Assembly: GCF_022829385.1 (NCBI RefSeq)
Contig: NZ_JAKSXX010000098.1
Span: 1-46,016, forward strand
Origin: Methylobacterium sp. J-070
GTDB lineage: Bacteria; Pseudomonadota; Alphaproteobacteria; Rhizobiales; Beijerinckiaceae
Length of the DNA stretch: 46,016 nt
Direction of reading: 5' to 3'
Shown here: piece by piece, positions 8,927 through 17,552 of the stretch
How the letters are laid out: every line of letters starts with the position of its first letter
Numbering within the stretch: position 1 is the stretch's first letter
The notes under the pieces: model-generated
The model's input: the letters and a program-made list of their open reading frames with translations, nothing else
Told to the model about the DNA's origin: nothing
Database searches by the model: none
Program-made: the position numbers and the translations under genes

Positions 8927-9609
8927 GGCAACTCACAAGCGAGGTAGGCCCGCGCCTCGGACGTGCAGGGCGAGAACAGGATTTGGCGGGATGGACCATG
9001 CTCGACGGCGCGGCCGGAGGCCAGCACGATCACCGTGTCCGCGAGGCGCGCCACCTGCCCAAGATTGTGTGAGACGAGCACCACCGTGGTGCCCGCCCGC
9101 GCCATCGCGGACACCAATCCCTCGACGATCTCGGTCGAGGCTGGATCAAGGTTGGCGGTCGGCTCGTCGAGGAGAAGCAGGTCAGGTCCGACCGCCCAGG
9201 CGCGGGCCAGCGCCAGCCGCTGCTGCTCGCCACCGGAGAGCCGCGTCGCGGCATCGCGTGCGCGCTTCGAGAGGCGGACGCGGGCGAGCGCTTCCTCCAC
9301 CCGTGCGGAACGAGCAGGACGGGGCAGGCCTCCGAGAGCCAGCGCGACGTTCGCGAACGCGGTTGCGCGGATCAGCGCCGGCCGTTGAAACACGAAGGCC
9401 CGCCGGTGCGGGCCGACCTGAACCATTCCGCCGTCGGGTCGCAGTAGCCCGTCGATGACCCTGAGGGTGACGCTCTTGCCGGCCCCGTTCGGGCCGATGA
9501 TGGCCGTGACGCTGCCCGAAGCAATCTCCAAATAGAGATGGTCGAGCACCGTTCGGCCGTCGAGTGACAGAGTCACGTCTTCGAGGCGAATGGCTGGCGT
9601 CGCGCTCAT
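8899..9609 (-). CDS. tupC: Tungstate ABC transporter ATP-binding protein
   Basis: A 236-residue ATPase with Walker A GPNGAGKS (about residues 38-45), ABC signature LSGGEQQR, Walker B LLLLDEPTANLD and the switch histidine in VVLVSHNLGQ. It powers the TupB permease. Its ATG overlaps the tupB stop (ATGA at 9606-9609). It lacks the C-terminal TOBE domain found in ModC-type molybdate ATPases, in line with the Tup family. Confidence 0.9.
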   Translation of the reverse strand: MSATPAIRLEDVTLSLDGRTVLDHLYLEIASGSVTAIIGPNGAGKSVTLRVIDGLLRPDGGMVQVGPHRRAFVFQRPALIRATAFANVALALGGLPRPARSARVEEALARVRLSKRARDAATRLSGGEQQRLALARAWAVGPDLLLLDEPTANLDPASTEIVEGLVSAMARAGTTVVLVSHNLGQVARLADTVIVLASGRAVEHGPSRQILFSPCTSEARAYLACELPWTPFVVAS

Positions 9610-10301
9610 CCATACACTCGCGCGGCGTGCCGGCGGAGCACGGCCACGGCGACGTTAACCACCAGAACGAGGCCGATCAGCACGAGGCCGAGCGCCAGGG
9701 CGAGACTGAGATCGCCCTTCTGGGTCTCCAGCGAAATCGCCGTCGTCATCGTGCGGGTATACCCGTCGATGTTCCCGCCGACGACGAGGACCGCTCCGAT
9801 CTCCGAGATTGCCCGGCCGAACGCGGCGAGCGCCGCGGTTACGAGGGAGAAGCGCACGTCGTAGATCATCGCCATGGCCTGACGCGGTGCGGAAAGCCCG
9901 AGGGAGCACAACTGCTCTCCGAGATGCACCCGGGCGTCGGCGACGATCTGCTGCGTCAGGGCGGCGATGAGCGGGGTCGCGAGCGTCGCCTGTGCGGCGA
10001 TCATCGCGGCCGGGGTAAACAGCAGGCGGAGCGGTCCGAGCGGACCCGAGCGAGAGAGGACGAGGTAAAGTGCGAGGCCGACGAGCACCGGCGGCAGCCC
10101 CATGAAGGCGTTCAGTAGGCCGACCGCCGCGCCCCGTCCGGGAAAGCGGGCGACAGCCAGGAACGCACCCAGGGGTATGCCGAGCACGAGACCGATGCCG
10201 ACGGCGGTGAGACTGACACGCAGCGACAGCCACGCGATCGCCAGCACGTCCCGATCCAGACTGCACAGGCGGGATAGGATTTCCTGGAGCGTCTGCATCA
10301 T
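9606..10301 (-). CDS. tupB: Tungstate ABC transporter permease
   Basis: A 231-residue inner-membrane permease with about five hydrophobic segments. It shows a BPD_transp-type EAA loop (ALAAFGRAISEIGAVLVVGGN) that contacts the ATPase. The first part, LAIAWLSLRVSLTAVGIGLV, and the GLPPVLVGLALYLVLSRSGPLG segment are typical of TupB. It is the first gene of the tupBCA unit. A moeA remnant lies just upstream, so the promoter probably lies within about 10302-10400 or within that remnant. Confidence 0.9.
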   Translation of the reverse strand: MMQTLQEILSRLCSLDRDVLAIAWLSLRVSLTAVGIGLVLGIPLGAFLAVARFPGRGAAVGLLNAFMGLPPVLVGLALYLVLSRSGPLGPLRLLFTPAAMIAAQATLATPLIAALTQQIVADARVHLGEQLCSLGLSAPRQAMAMIYDVRFSLVTAALAAFGRAISEIGAVLVVGGNIDGYTRTMTTAISLETQKGDLSLALALGLVLIGLVLVVNVAVAVLRRHAARVYG

Positions 10302-10395
10302 GCGCCCGGGCCGGTCCGCGGGAATGGGACGGGGCGGATGGTGAGATCAGCCGCCGAGTCCGACCTCGAGACGCAAGTTCGGTGGAATGGACCTG

Positions 10396-10640
10396 TCATG
10401 GCTGCCAGGGGAGCGCGTGCGGATAGGCGGCGAGCATATCGCCCGGGGCGACCATTGTCGTGTCGTCGGGACGTTCGACGAGGCCATCGCTATCCGTCGG
10501 GGATGTGAGCAAGCCCCCTTCTCGGGGTGACTTGCTCGCTGCGGGGCGTCGTCTGTGCCGCACTCCAGGCAGCGCCGCGCGTATTCTCGCCGACACGGCT
10601 TCTTTCGGTACGCGAGCGCGGCGCGCGCTGGGTCGACCGC
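10396..10640 (-). pseudogene. moeA: Decayed 3' end of a moeA gene
   Basis: Two minus-strand frames read as consecutive pieces of the MoeA C-terminus. The first contains ALAYRKKPCRREYARRCLEC, matching the AFSYRKRAGRREFVRVSLAR region of the intact MoeA at 20422. The second, in another frame, contains SPREGGLLTSPTDSDGLVER and then a VAPGDMLAAYPHALPW tail, matching QRDGAGMLSSLTETDGLVEL and its VVPGDVVRFHPHETHW end. At least one frameshift joins them, and nothing of the N-terminal two thirds is present. It lies between tupB and the divergent MoeA-like gene and suggests an ancestral tup-moeA arrangement lost by deletion. Confidence 0.7.
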
Positions 10641-10687
10641 CACGCCGGCCCTTGATCATCGAACCCGGATGGCGCATCGCCGCCACT

Positions 10688-11779
10688 ATGATCCGAAATG
10701 CGTCCTCGGCGCTGATCCCGCTTCGGGAGGCGACGAACCTGCTCAGCGGCGAGGTTGCTCCCGTCGCCCCCGCGACCGTTCCGCTCGCAGCGGCGCTCGG
10801 ACGCGTCGCCGCAGGAACGGTCGTCGCGCACGCCGCTGTGCCCGCGGGCCTGACGGCGATGCGAGACGGCTTCGCGGTCGAGGCCGCTGCGGTGGGCGGC
10901 GCGTCGGCCTACGCGCCGATCTTCCTGGCGCGACCACCGCCATGGGTCGAGGCGGGACAGCCGCTGCCGTCCGGCACCGATGCCGTCCTGCCCCCGGAGG
11001 GATTTGCGGACGGGATGGTCGTCGCGGACATCGCCACGCGGGAGGGCGTGCGGGGAGCGGGGGACGACGTTGCCGCCAACGAGAGGCTGATCGAGGCGGG
11101 CACCCGGATAGAGCCGCTTCACCTGCTCGTCTTTGAGGCAGTCGGCCTCAAGTCGGTAGACGTCCGTCAGCCACGCGTCCGCGTCGTCACCGCGGGTGCG
11201 TCCAGCTTCGATACCGTATCGCCCCTGCTCAGGCGTCTGATCGAGCGGGCAGGCGGGGCGACCGACGCCGTTCGCGCCCAGGGTGTCGGCGACATCGTCG
11301 ATGCTATCCGCGGCGGTACGGCGGACGCGGTACTGGTCGTCGGGGGAAGCGGTTTCGGCCGCTCGGACCATAGCGCGGCGGCCCTCGCCCTTGCCGGAGA
11401 AGTCCGCGCGCATGGCATCGCGATGCGGCCTGGGGAAACCACCGCCGTCGGCTTCGCAGCCGGCAGGCCGGTTCTCCTGGTGCCCGGGCGTCCCGAGGCG
11501 GCGCTCGCCGCATTCTTGGCACTCGGCCGTCCTCTCATCGCGAGGCTTGCCGGCGCGCAGGACCGCTTGTCTCGGCGGCACGTCCTCGTACGAAAGATCG
11601 TCTCGTCGATCGGGCTGTCTGAGGTCTTCTTCATCCGAAGCGGGTCGGATGGCGTCGAGCCTCTCGGTGCAGCCGACCTTCCCCTCATTCGGTTGGTACA
11701 GGCGGACGGCATCATCGTGGTCGAGCCAGAAAGCGAAGGCTTTCGGGCCGGCGAGGAGGCAGAGGTTTGGGCCCTGTGA
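10688..11779 (+). CDS. Divergent MoeA-like molybdopterin-binding protein
   Basis: A 363-residue relative of MoeA, the enzyme that inserts metal into adenylylated molybdopterin. It retains the general order: AVPAGLTAMRDGFAVEAAA in place of the PPFxNSAMDGYA motif, GTDAVLPPEGF, a DVAANERLIEAGTRIEPLHL hinge, and a MoCF-like domain with VVGGSGFGRSDHSAAA in place of GGVSxGxxD and LVPGRPEAALAAFLALGRPL in place of the GNP loop. These changes suggest altered substrate handling. ATG 10688 is used because upstream codons belong to the moeA remnant on the other strand. It overlaps the next gene by four bases (GTGA), so the two are coupled. A tungsten-specific or regulatory role is only inference. Confidence 0.75.
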   Translation: MIRNASSALIPLREATNLLSGEVAPVAPATVPLAAALGRVAAGTVVAHAAVPAGLTAMRDGFAVEAAAVGGASAYAPIFLARPPPWVEAGQPLPSGTDAVLPPEGFADGMVVADIATREGVRGAGDDVAANERLIEAGTRIEPLHLLVFEAVGLKSVDVRQPRVRVVTAGASSFDTVSPLLRRLIERAGGATDAVRAQGVGDIVDAIRGGTADAVLVVGGSGFGRSDHSAAALALAGEVRAHGIAMRPGETTAVGFAAGRPVLLVPGRPEAALAAFLALGRPLIARLAGAQDRLSRRHVLVRKIVSSIGLSEVFFIRSGSDGVEPLGAADLPLIRLVQADGIIVVEPESEGFRAGEEAEVWAL

Positions 11780-13764
11780 GTGCCGACGCAGACCGTGACG
11801 AGGCGGCGGATTTCGCCGAGCGTCTCGCCGCGGCCTCGAGCCAGGAGCAGTTTCTCAGGGTGATGAGCCGGGACGAGGCGCTCGCAAGATTCCGGGCGGC
11901 GGTCCCGCACACGCGCCTGCCTTCAGAGACGGTACCCTTGGAGGAAGCGCTTGGGCGCGTGCTCGCCCGCGACGTCGCCTCCCCGATGGACGTTCCGCCC
12001 TTCGACCGCTCCCTGGTCGACGGCTTCGCCCTGCGGGCGACAGACACGGAAGGAGCCGGGCCGGCGAGTTCGCGGCGTCTCACGCTGAACCGCGAGATCC
12101 TCGCCTGCGGCGTCGCGCCGACAATCGTCGTCCAGCCGGGAACGGCGACGCCGATCTCCACTGGCGGCATGATCCCACGCGGGGCCGACGCCGTGGTGAT
12201 GATCGAGCACTCGGAGTTCGACGCCAGGAGCTTCGCCGTCGATGTTTTGACCGCAGTTCGGCCCGCGCAGTTCGTAGGCTATGCTGGGGCTGACATGGCC
12301 CGCGGCGAGACGGTGCTGCGCAGGGGAACACGGATCACCGCCCGCGAAATCGGTATGCTGGCGGCGTGCGGCCTCGCGGCCGTCGACGTCACCAGACGCC
12401 CGCGCGTCGCGGTCCTGTCCACGGGGGACGAGCTGGTCGCACCGGGCGAGCCCCTGCCCAAAGGCGCGATCTACGACTCGAACGGCGCGATCATCGCGGC
12501 CGCGGTGACCGAGAACGGCGGGGAACCGCTTCGGCTCGGGATCGTGCGCGACGATGCTGCCGTCCTCGAGGTCGCCCTCCGGTCCGCCCTACGCGACAGC
12601 GACCTAGTCGTGCTCTCGGGGGGTACGTCCAAAGGCGCTGGCGACGTCTCGCACCGTGTGCTGTCCCGCCTCGGCGAGCCGGGCATCCTGTTCCACGGCG
12701 TGGCCCTGAAGCCTGGGAAGCCACTCTGCGTGGCGGTGGCTCAAGGAAAGCCTGTCATCGTCCTGCCGGGGTTCCCCACCTCCGCGATGTTCACCTTCCA
12801 CGATTTCGTCGTCCCTTTCGTGCGGGCGCTTGCCGGACTGCCGCCGCGGGAGGACGAGACGATCGAGGCGCGCGTGTCCCAACGGGTGCCCTCCGAGCTC
12901 GGTCGGACCGAGTTCGTGATGACCTCGCTCGCCCACGGTTCCGACGGGGCTATCGCCCTGCCGCTGCCGAAGGGCTCGGGTTCGGTCACCGCCTTCTCGC
13001 AGGCGGACGGGTTTTTCGCGGTTCCAGCCGCGCGCGCAGGCGTCGAGGCCGGAGAGGGCGTCTCCGTGGTTCGCCTAGGCGCCGGCGTCCGGGCGCCGGA
13101 TCTGACGATCGTCGGCAGCCATTGCATCGGTCTGGACCGGGTGGTCGGCCTGCTCGCTGAGCGAGGCTACCGCGCCCGTACCATCTGGGTCGGGTCGGCC
13201 GGCGGCCTCGCCGCCTTGCGACGCGGCGAATGCGATGTCGCCGCCATGCACCTCTTCGATCTCGAGACGGGCCGGTACAACACCCCGTTCCTCACCGAAG
13301 GGATGTCCCTCGCCCCCGGTTGGCGCCGCCTCCAAGGCGTCGTGTTTCGCCGCGGCGACGCTAGGTTCGAAGGTCGGGACGCCGCGGACGCGGTCGCCTC
13401 CGCGCTCTCCGACTCCGACGCCGTGATGGTCAACCGCAACGCTGGATCGGGCACGCGCCTGCTCGTGGATGGGCTGCTGAACGGTGCCCGGCCGGCGGGA
13501 TTCTGGAACCAGCCGCGCTCGCATAACGCCGTCGCCGCGGCGGTCTCGCAAGGCAGGGCTGACTGGGGCGTGGCGATAGCAAGCGTCGCGGATGCCTACG
13601 GGCTCGGCTTCCGCCCGCTGACGGAAGAGGCTTACGACCTGGCCTATTGCGAGCAAGCCGAGGGGATGCCGGCGCTAGCAGCCTTTCTGAGACTGCTCGG
13701 CGAGCCTAAGACGGCCGCGGCGCTGCGCGATCTGGGCTTCTCGGCCGCCGCAAAATCCTCGTGA
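11776..13764 (+). CDS. MoeA fused to a periplasmic-binding-protein-like domain
   Basis: A 662-residue two-domain protein. Residues about 28-430 form a full MoeA: PPFDRSLVDGFALR, TGGMIPRGADAVVMIEH, ITAREIGMLAACGLAAVDV, the STGDELVAPG and GAIYDSNGAII motifs, SGGTSKGAGDVSH and LPGFPTSAMFTFHDFV. From about residue 435 a PBP-like domain follows (LTIVGSHCIGLDRVVGLLAE, GGLAALRRGECDVAAMHLFD, NRNAGSGTRLLVDGLL), similar to the ligand domain found in LysR and molybdate-binding proteins. MoeA-PBP fusions are known in tungsten- and molybdenum-using microbes, but their exact role is unclear. The domain could sense oxyanion or pterin. GTG 11776 overlaps the preceding stop; a TTG at 11767 is also open. Confidence 0.85.
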   Translation: MSADADRDEAADFAERLAAASSQEQFLRVMSRDEALARFRAAVPHTRLPSETVPLEEALGRVLARDVASPMDVPPFDRSLVDGFALRATDTEGAGPASSRRLTLNREILACGVAPTIVVQPGTATPISTGGMIPRGADAVVMIEHSEFDARSFAVDVLTAVRPAQFVGYAGADMARGETVLRRGTRITAREIGMLAACGLAAVDVTRRPRVAVLSTGDELVAPGEPLPKGAIYDSNGAIIAAAVTENGGEPLRLGIVRDDAAVLEVALRSALRDSDLVVLSGGTSKGAGDVSHRVLSRLGEPGILFHGVALKPGKPLCVAVAQGKPVIVLPGFPTSAMFTFHDFVVPFVRALAGLPPREDETIEARVSQRVPSELGRTEFVMTSLAHGSDGAIALPLPKGSGSVTAFSQADGFFAVPAARAGVEAGEGVSVVRLGAGVRAPDLTIVGSHCIGLDRVVGLLAERGYRARTIWVGSAGGLAALRRGECDVAAMHLFDLETGRYNTPFLTEGMSLAPGWRRLQGVVFRRGDARFEGRDAADAVASALSDSDAVMVNRNAGSGTRLLVDGLLNGARPAGFWNQPRSHNAVAAAVSQGRADWGVAIASVADAYGLGFRPLTEEAYDLAYCEQAEGMPALAAFLRLLGEPKTAAALRDLGFSAAAKSS

Positions 13765-13907
13765 CGCGCACATAGCTTGCCGGCCTCGTCGCGGGCGGCG
13801 CGCCCCCGCCCGACCTGGCCGAGATCGCATGCATTCGCATCCGCCAAACGGCCCCGCGGTGGACCCACCTCGATGGAACGAAACGGACAATCTTGTCGCC
13901 CGCCGGG

Positions 13908-14333
13908 ATGATCGACGATGCCGTTTCGCGTAAGGACGCCCGCGAGGCGCTGGGGCCTCCATCGAAGCGGCGGTATGCGTTGGGCGAGGACACGAGCATC
14001 AGTTTACGGATCGAGCTCGGCTCGGACACCTTGCTCGGACCGGGAAAGGCCGCCCTCCTAAGCGGCATCCGCGACACTGGTTCCATCGCCGCCGCGGGGC
14101 GCCGGATGGGCATGAGCTACAAGCGAGCCTGGTATCTCATCGACACGTTGAACAAGGCATTCCAGGAGCCGCTCGTCTCCGCAAGCAAGGGGGGACGCCG
14201 GGGCGGCGGCGCCATCCTGACGAGCACGGGCGACACTATCCTCGACAGTTACCTGCGCATGGAGCGGCTCGCCTCGGAGGCCGTGGCGGGCGAACTCGAC
14301 CTCCTCGCTTCGCTGATGAAGCCCGATTCCTAG
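13908..14333 (+). CDS. Short ModE-type winged-helix regulator, no metal-binding domain
   Basis: A 141-residue protein homologous to the N-terminal DNA-binding domain of ModE. The signature is GPGKAALLSGIRDTGSIAAA, GRRMGMSYKRAWYLIDTLN, then the wing KGGRRGGGAILTSTGDTIL. The C-terminal molbindin (TOBE) repeats that bind molybdate or tungstate in E. coli ModE are absent; the chain ends soon after the dimerisation helix. Metal sensing must therefore come from elsewhere, for example the PBP domain of the neighbouring MoeA fusion (inference). ATG 13908 is preferred; a TTG at 13893 is in frame. It is a good candidate to bind the CGTTATA-N10-TATnTCG palindromes in this window. Confidence 0.85.
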   Translation: MIDDAVSRKDAREALGPPSKRRYALGEDTSISLRIELGSDTLLGPGKAALLSGIRDTGSIAAAGRRMGMSYKRAWYLIDTLNKAFQEPLVSASKGGRRGGGAILTSTGDTILDSYLRMERLASEAVAGELDLLASLMKPDS

Positions 14334-14486
14334 GATCGACGCCGCCGCGCGGAGGCGCGCATCCAGTAGGAGCAGAGTCGCGAGGTTGAGCGTCGGCCTA
14401 GCCCGGGAGCCCGCGGCTTGGTGCCCGCAAGCCTGCTGCTTCCGGCGCTGCCCGCGGCACGCGCCTGCTGTCCACCATCAAGGTTC

Positions 14487-14510
14487 GGCGGCACGCCTGG
14501 GCGCGCCGCC
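14487..14510 (-). terminator. Possible hairpin terminator after fdh1A
   Basis: Minus-strand GGCGGC, a 12-base spacer and GCCGCC form a GC-rich hairpin 15 bases past the fdh1A stop codon. The following GAACCTT lacks a real T-run, so termination is uncertain. Confidence 0.3.
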
Positions 14511-14524
14511 GGAGGTCGCGCTGC

Positions 14525-17497
14525 CTACTCGGCGGCCATTGGGGTCGCGTGGACGGCGGAGGCCCGGGCCGCGCAGAACTTGAACTCCGGGATCTTGCCC
14601 ATCGGGTCGAGCGCCGGGTTCGTCAGCAGATTGGCCGCGGCCTCGGCGTAGCAGAACGGCATGAAGATCATGCCGACCGGAACGTCGCGGTCAGAGCGCA
14701 CCTTCAGCTGGACGGCACCGCGTCGCGTCTCCAGCTTCATTGTATCGCCGGGCTCCAGCCCGAGCCGATAGAGCTCCTTCGGGGCCAAGAAGGCGACCGC
14801 CTCGGGCTCCAGCGCGTCGAGGACGCCGGCGCGCCGGGTCATCGATCCGGTGTGCCAATGCTCGAGCACGCGGCCGGTCGACAGGACCATCGGGTAATCC
14901 TCGTCCGGCAGCTCGTCCGGGGGCACCACGGCGGCTGGGACGATTTTCGCGCGCCCGCTCTCCGTAGGGAAGCCGGCGTAGAAGATGATCTCGTTGCCGG
15001 GTTTGTCCGGCGCGTCGACCGGGTAGGTCACGGCGCCCTCGCGCTCTAGGCGCTCCCAGGTGATGTTGTTGAACGACGGCATCACCATGGCCATCTCGCG
15101 GAAGATGTCGGCCGGGCCGCCGTAGTTCCAGGGCAGGCCGAGGCGCTTCCCCAGTTCCTGGATGATCCACCAGTCCTGCCGCGCGTCGCCCGGCGGCGAC
15201 ACCACCGGCTGCGAGATCTGCACGCGACGGTCGGTGTTGGTGAAGGTGCCGGCCTTCTCGGCGAAGGCGGAGGCCGGCAGCACCACGTCGGCGTGGAAGG
15301 CGGTCTCCGTCAGGAACAGGTCCTGCACGACGAGGTGGTCGAGCATCGCCAGAGCGTGCCGGGCGTGGTTTAGGTCCGGGTCGGACATCGCGGGGTTCTC
15401 GCCCTCGACGAACATGCCCTTGATCTCGCCGGCGTGGATCGCTCGCATGATCTCGACGACGGTGAGGCCCCTCTGCGGGTCGAGCTTCTGACCCCAGAAC
15501 TCCTCGAACATCTCCCGCACCGCGGTCTTCTCGACCGATTGGTAGTCCGGGTAGACCATCGGGATCAGGCCGGCGTCGGACGCGCCCTGGACGTTGTTCT
15601 GGCCGCGCAGCGGATGCAGGCCGGTGCCGGGGCGCCCGATCTGGCCCGTGATGAGGGCCAAGGCGATCAGGCAACGCGAGTTGTCCGTGCCGTGGACGTG
15701 CTGGCTGATCCCCATGCCCCAGAAGATGATCGAGGACTTGGCGCGGGCGTAGAGCCGGGCGACCTCGCGCAGAGTCTCCGCGTCGATGCCGCAGACCGAG
15801 GCCATCTTCTCCGGCGTGAACTCGACGATCTTCTCCTTCAGCGCCTCGAAGTTCTCGGTATAGCCAGCGATGTACTGCTCGTCGTAGAGCCGCTCCTCGA
15901 TGATCACGTTGAGCATCGCGTTCAGCATCGCCACGTCCGAGCCGGGCTTGAACGCGAGGTGCTTGTAGGCGTGCCGCGACAGCACCTGCCGGCGTGGGTC
16001 CATGACAATCAGCTTGGCGCCGCGCTGCTTCACCGCGTTCTTAAGGAAGGTAGCCGCCACGGGGTGGTTTACGGTTGGGTTGGCGCCGATCACGATGATG
16101 ACCTCGGCATCGAGAGCCGCCGAGAACGGCGCCGACACGGCGCCCGAGTTCAGCCCCTCCATAAGGGCCGCCACCGACGAGGCGTGGCACAACCGCGTGC
16201 AGTGGTCGACGTTGTTCGAGCCGAACCCGAGCCGGACGAGCTTCTGGAAGAGGTAGGCCTCCTCGTTCGATCCCTTCGCGGAGCCGAAGCCGGCCAGCGC
16301 CTTGCTGCCATGCGTGTCGCGGACCGCCTTGAGGCCGCCGGCTGCGCGGTCGAGCGCCTCCTCCCAGGTCGCCTCGCGGAAGTGGGTCCACGGGTTGGCC
16401 GGGTCGACCTGGTCGTTGGCGTCCTTCGGGACGTTGTCCAGGCGGATCAGAGGCGCCGTCAGGCGGTGGGGGTGGTGGACGTAGTCGAAGCCGAAGCGCC
16501 CCTTCACGCACAGCCGGTTGTGGTTGGCCGGACCGTTCACGCCCTCGGCGTAGACGATCTTCTCGTCCTTCACCTTGTAGGAGACCTGGCAACCGACGCC
16601 GCAATAGGGGCACAGTGAGGTCACCTCGCGGTCGGGGTAGACAGTCCGGGTGTTGTGCTCGGCGTCGAGGTAGGCGGACGGCATCAGCGCGCCGGTCGGA
16701 CAGGCCTGGACACACTCGCCGCAGGCCACGCAGGTCGAGCCGCCCATCGGGTCGTCGAAATCGAACACGACCTTGGCGTCAGCCGAGCGGTAGGCCATGC
16801 CGATGACGTCGTTGACCTGGACCTCGCGGCAGGCGCGGACGCAGAGGTTGCACTGGATGCATGCGTCGAGATTGACGCTCATGGCCGGGTGGCTGAAGTC
16901 GCCGGTCCAGCGCTCGGACGCGGGGAAGCGGCTCTCGGAGACGTCGAGGAAGTCGGCTTGAACCCAGAAGTGCGAGGTCGGGTCGTGCGAGGTCTCGCGC
17001 TCGGGCTGATCGGCCACGAGCAGTTCTAGAACCATGGCGCGGGCCTTGATTGCGCGCTCGGTCGCAGTCTTGACCTTCATGCCCACGGCAGGCGTGCGCT
17101 TGCACGAGGCGGCCAGCACGCGCTCGCCCTCGATCTCGACCATGCAGGCGCGGCAGTTGCCGTCCGGGCGGTAGCCGGGCTCGGGCTTGTGGCAGAGGTG
17201 CGGGATGTGGGTGCCTAGGCGCTTGGCGACGGCCCAGATCGTCTCGCCGGGGCCGGACTCGACGTTCTGTCCGTCGAGCTCGAACATGATGGTTGGGGGT
17301 GCGGTCGGCCGCTCCTTCAGATCGTGCAGACCCGACGGCTCCGGGGCCGCCTGGCCGCCCGCCTTCGCCCCTTGCGAGTAGGAGCCGCCGGCCACCGGCT
17401 TCGGGCCCTGCGCGGGGCCGCCCGCATCCTGCAGCCCGTCGGCCCGGATCTCGGACTTCTCGGTCTTGTCGCCGTGCTGTTCGGGGGCGTTGCTCAT
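14525..17497 (-). CDS. fdh1A: NAD-dependent (tungsten-type) formate dehydrogenase, catalytic alpha subunit
   Basis: A 990-residue cytoplasmic enzyme that oxidises formate to CO2 at a bis-pterin Mo/W centre. A 70-residue Pro/Gly-rich leader precedes a NuoG-like [2Fe-2S] domain (C102, C115, C118, C132), two ferredoxin [4Fe-4S] sets (C213/216/219/223 and C256/259/262/266), the FdhF-type [4Fe-4S] set (C296/299/303/330) and the molybdopterin oxidoreductase domain. C437-H438 in RLCHASS is the expected metal-ligand Cys with its adjacent catalytic His, so this is a cysteine rather than selenocysteine enzyme. Length and sequence match M. extorquens Fdh1A as I recall it (tungsten-containing). It follows fdh1B by 55 bases. 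The maturation factor FdhD is not in the window. Confidence 0.95.
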   Translation of the reverse strand: MSNAPEQHGDKTEKSEIRADGLQDAGGPAQGPKPVAGGSYSQGAKAGGQAAPEPSGLHDLKERPTAPPTIMFELDGQNVESGPGETIWAVAKRLGTHIPHLCHKPEPGYRPDGNCRACMVEIEGERVLAASCKRTPAVGMKVKTATERAIKARAMVLELLVADQPERETSHDPTSHFWVQADFLDVSESRFPASERWTGDFSHPAMSVNLDACIQCNLCVRACREVQVNDVIGMAYRSADAKVVFDFDDPMGGSTCVACGECVQACPTGALMPSAYLDAEHNTRTVYPDREVTSLCPYCGVGCQVSYKVKDEKIVYAEGVNGPANHNRLCVKGRFGFDYVHHPHRLTAPLIRLDNVPKDANDQVDPANPWTHFREATWEEALDRAAGGLKAVRDTHGSKALAGFGSAKGSNEEAYLFQKLVRLGFGSNNVDHCTRLCHASSVAALMEGLNSGAVSAPFSAALDAEVIIVIGANPTVNHPVAATFLKNAVKQRGAKLIVMDPRRQVLSRHAYKHLAFKPGSDVAMLNAMLNVIIEERLYDEQYIAGYTENFEALKEKIVEFTPEKMASVCGIDAETLREVARLYARAKSSIIFWGMGISQHVHGTDNSRCLIALALITGQIGRPGTGLHPLRGQNNVQGASDAGLIPMVYPDYQSVEKTAVREMFEEFWGQKLDPQRGLTVVEIMRAIHAGEIKGMFVEGENPAMSDPDLNHARHALAMLDHLVVQDLFLTETAFHADVVLPASAFAEKAGTFTNTDRRVQISQPVVSPPGDARQDWWIIQELGKRLGLPWNYGGPADIFREMAMVMPSFNNITWERLEREGAVTYPVDAPDKPGNEIIFYAGFPTESGRAKIVPAAVVPPDELPDEDYPMVLSTGRVLEHWHTGSMTRRAGVLDALEPEAVAFLAPKELYRLGLEPGDTMKLETRRGAVQLKVRSDRDVPVGMIFMPFCYAEAAANLLTNPALDPMGKIPEFKFCAARASAVHATPMAAE

Positions 17498-17552
17498 GCG
17501 GCCGCTCCTGGCTCGGACATCGGGATAGGGTTCACGGGCGCCATCGGTTGCC

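Noticed and set aside
10418..10441. Weak CGGATAG...CATATCG pattern before tupB as a third ModE-like site
   Set aside because: Half-site spacing is 22, not 24, and the bases also belong to the moeA remnant.
15434..16618. 394-codon plus-strand frame opposite fdh1A
   Set aside because: Antisense shadow; the minus strand holds all cofactor motifs.
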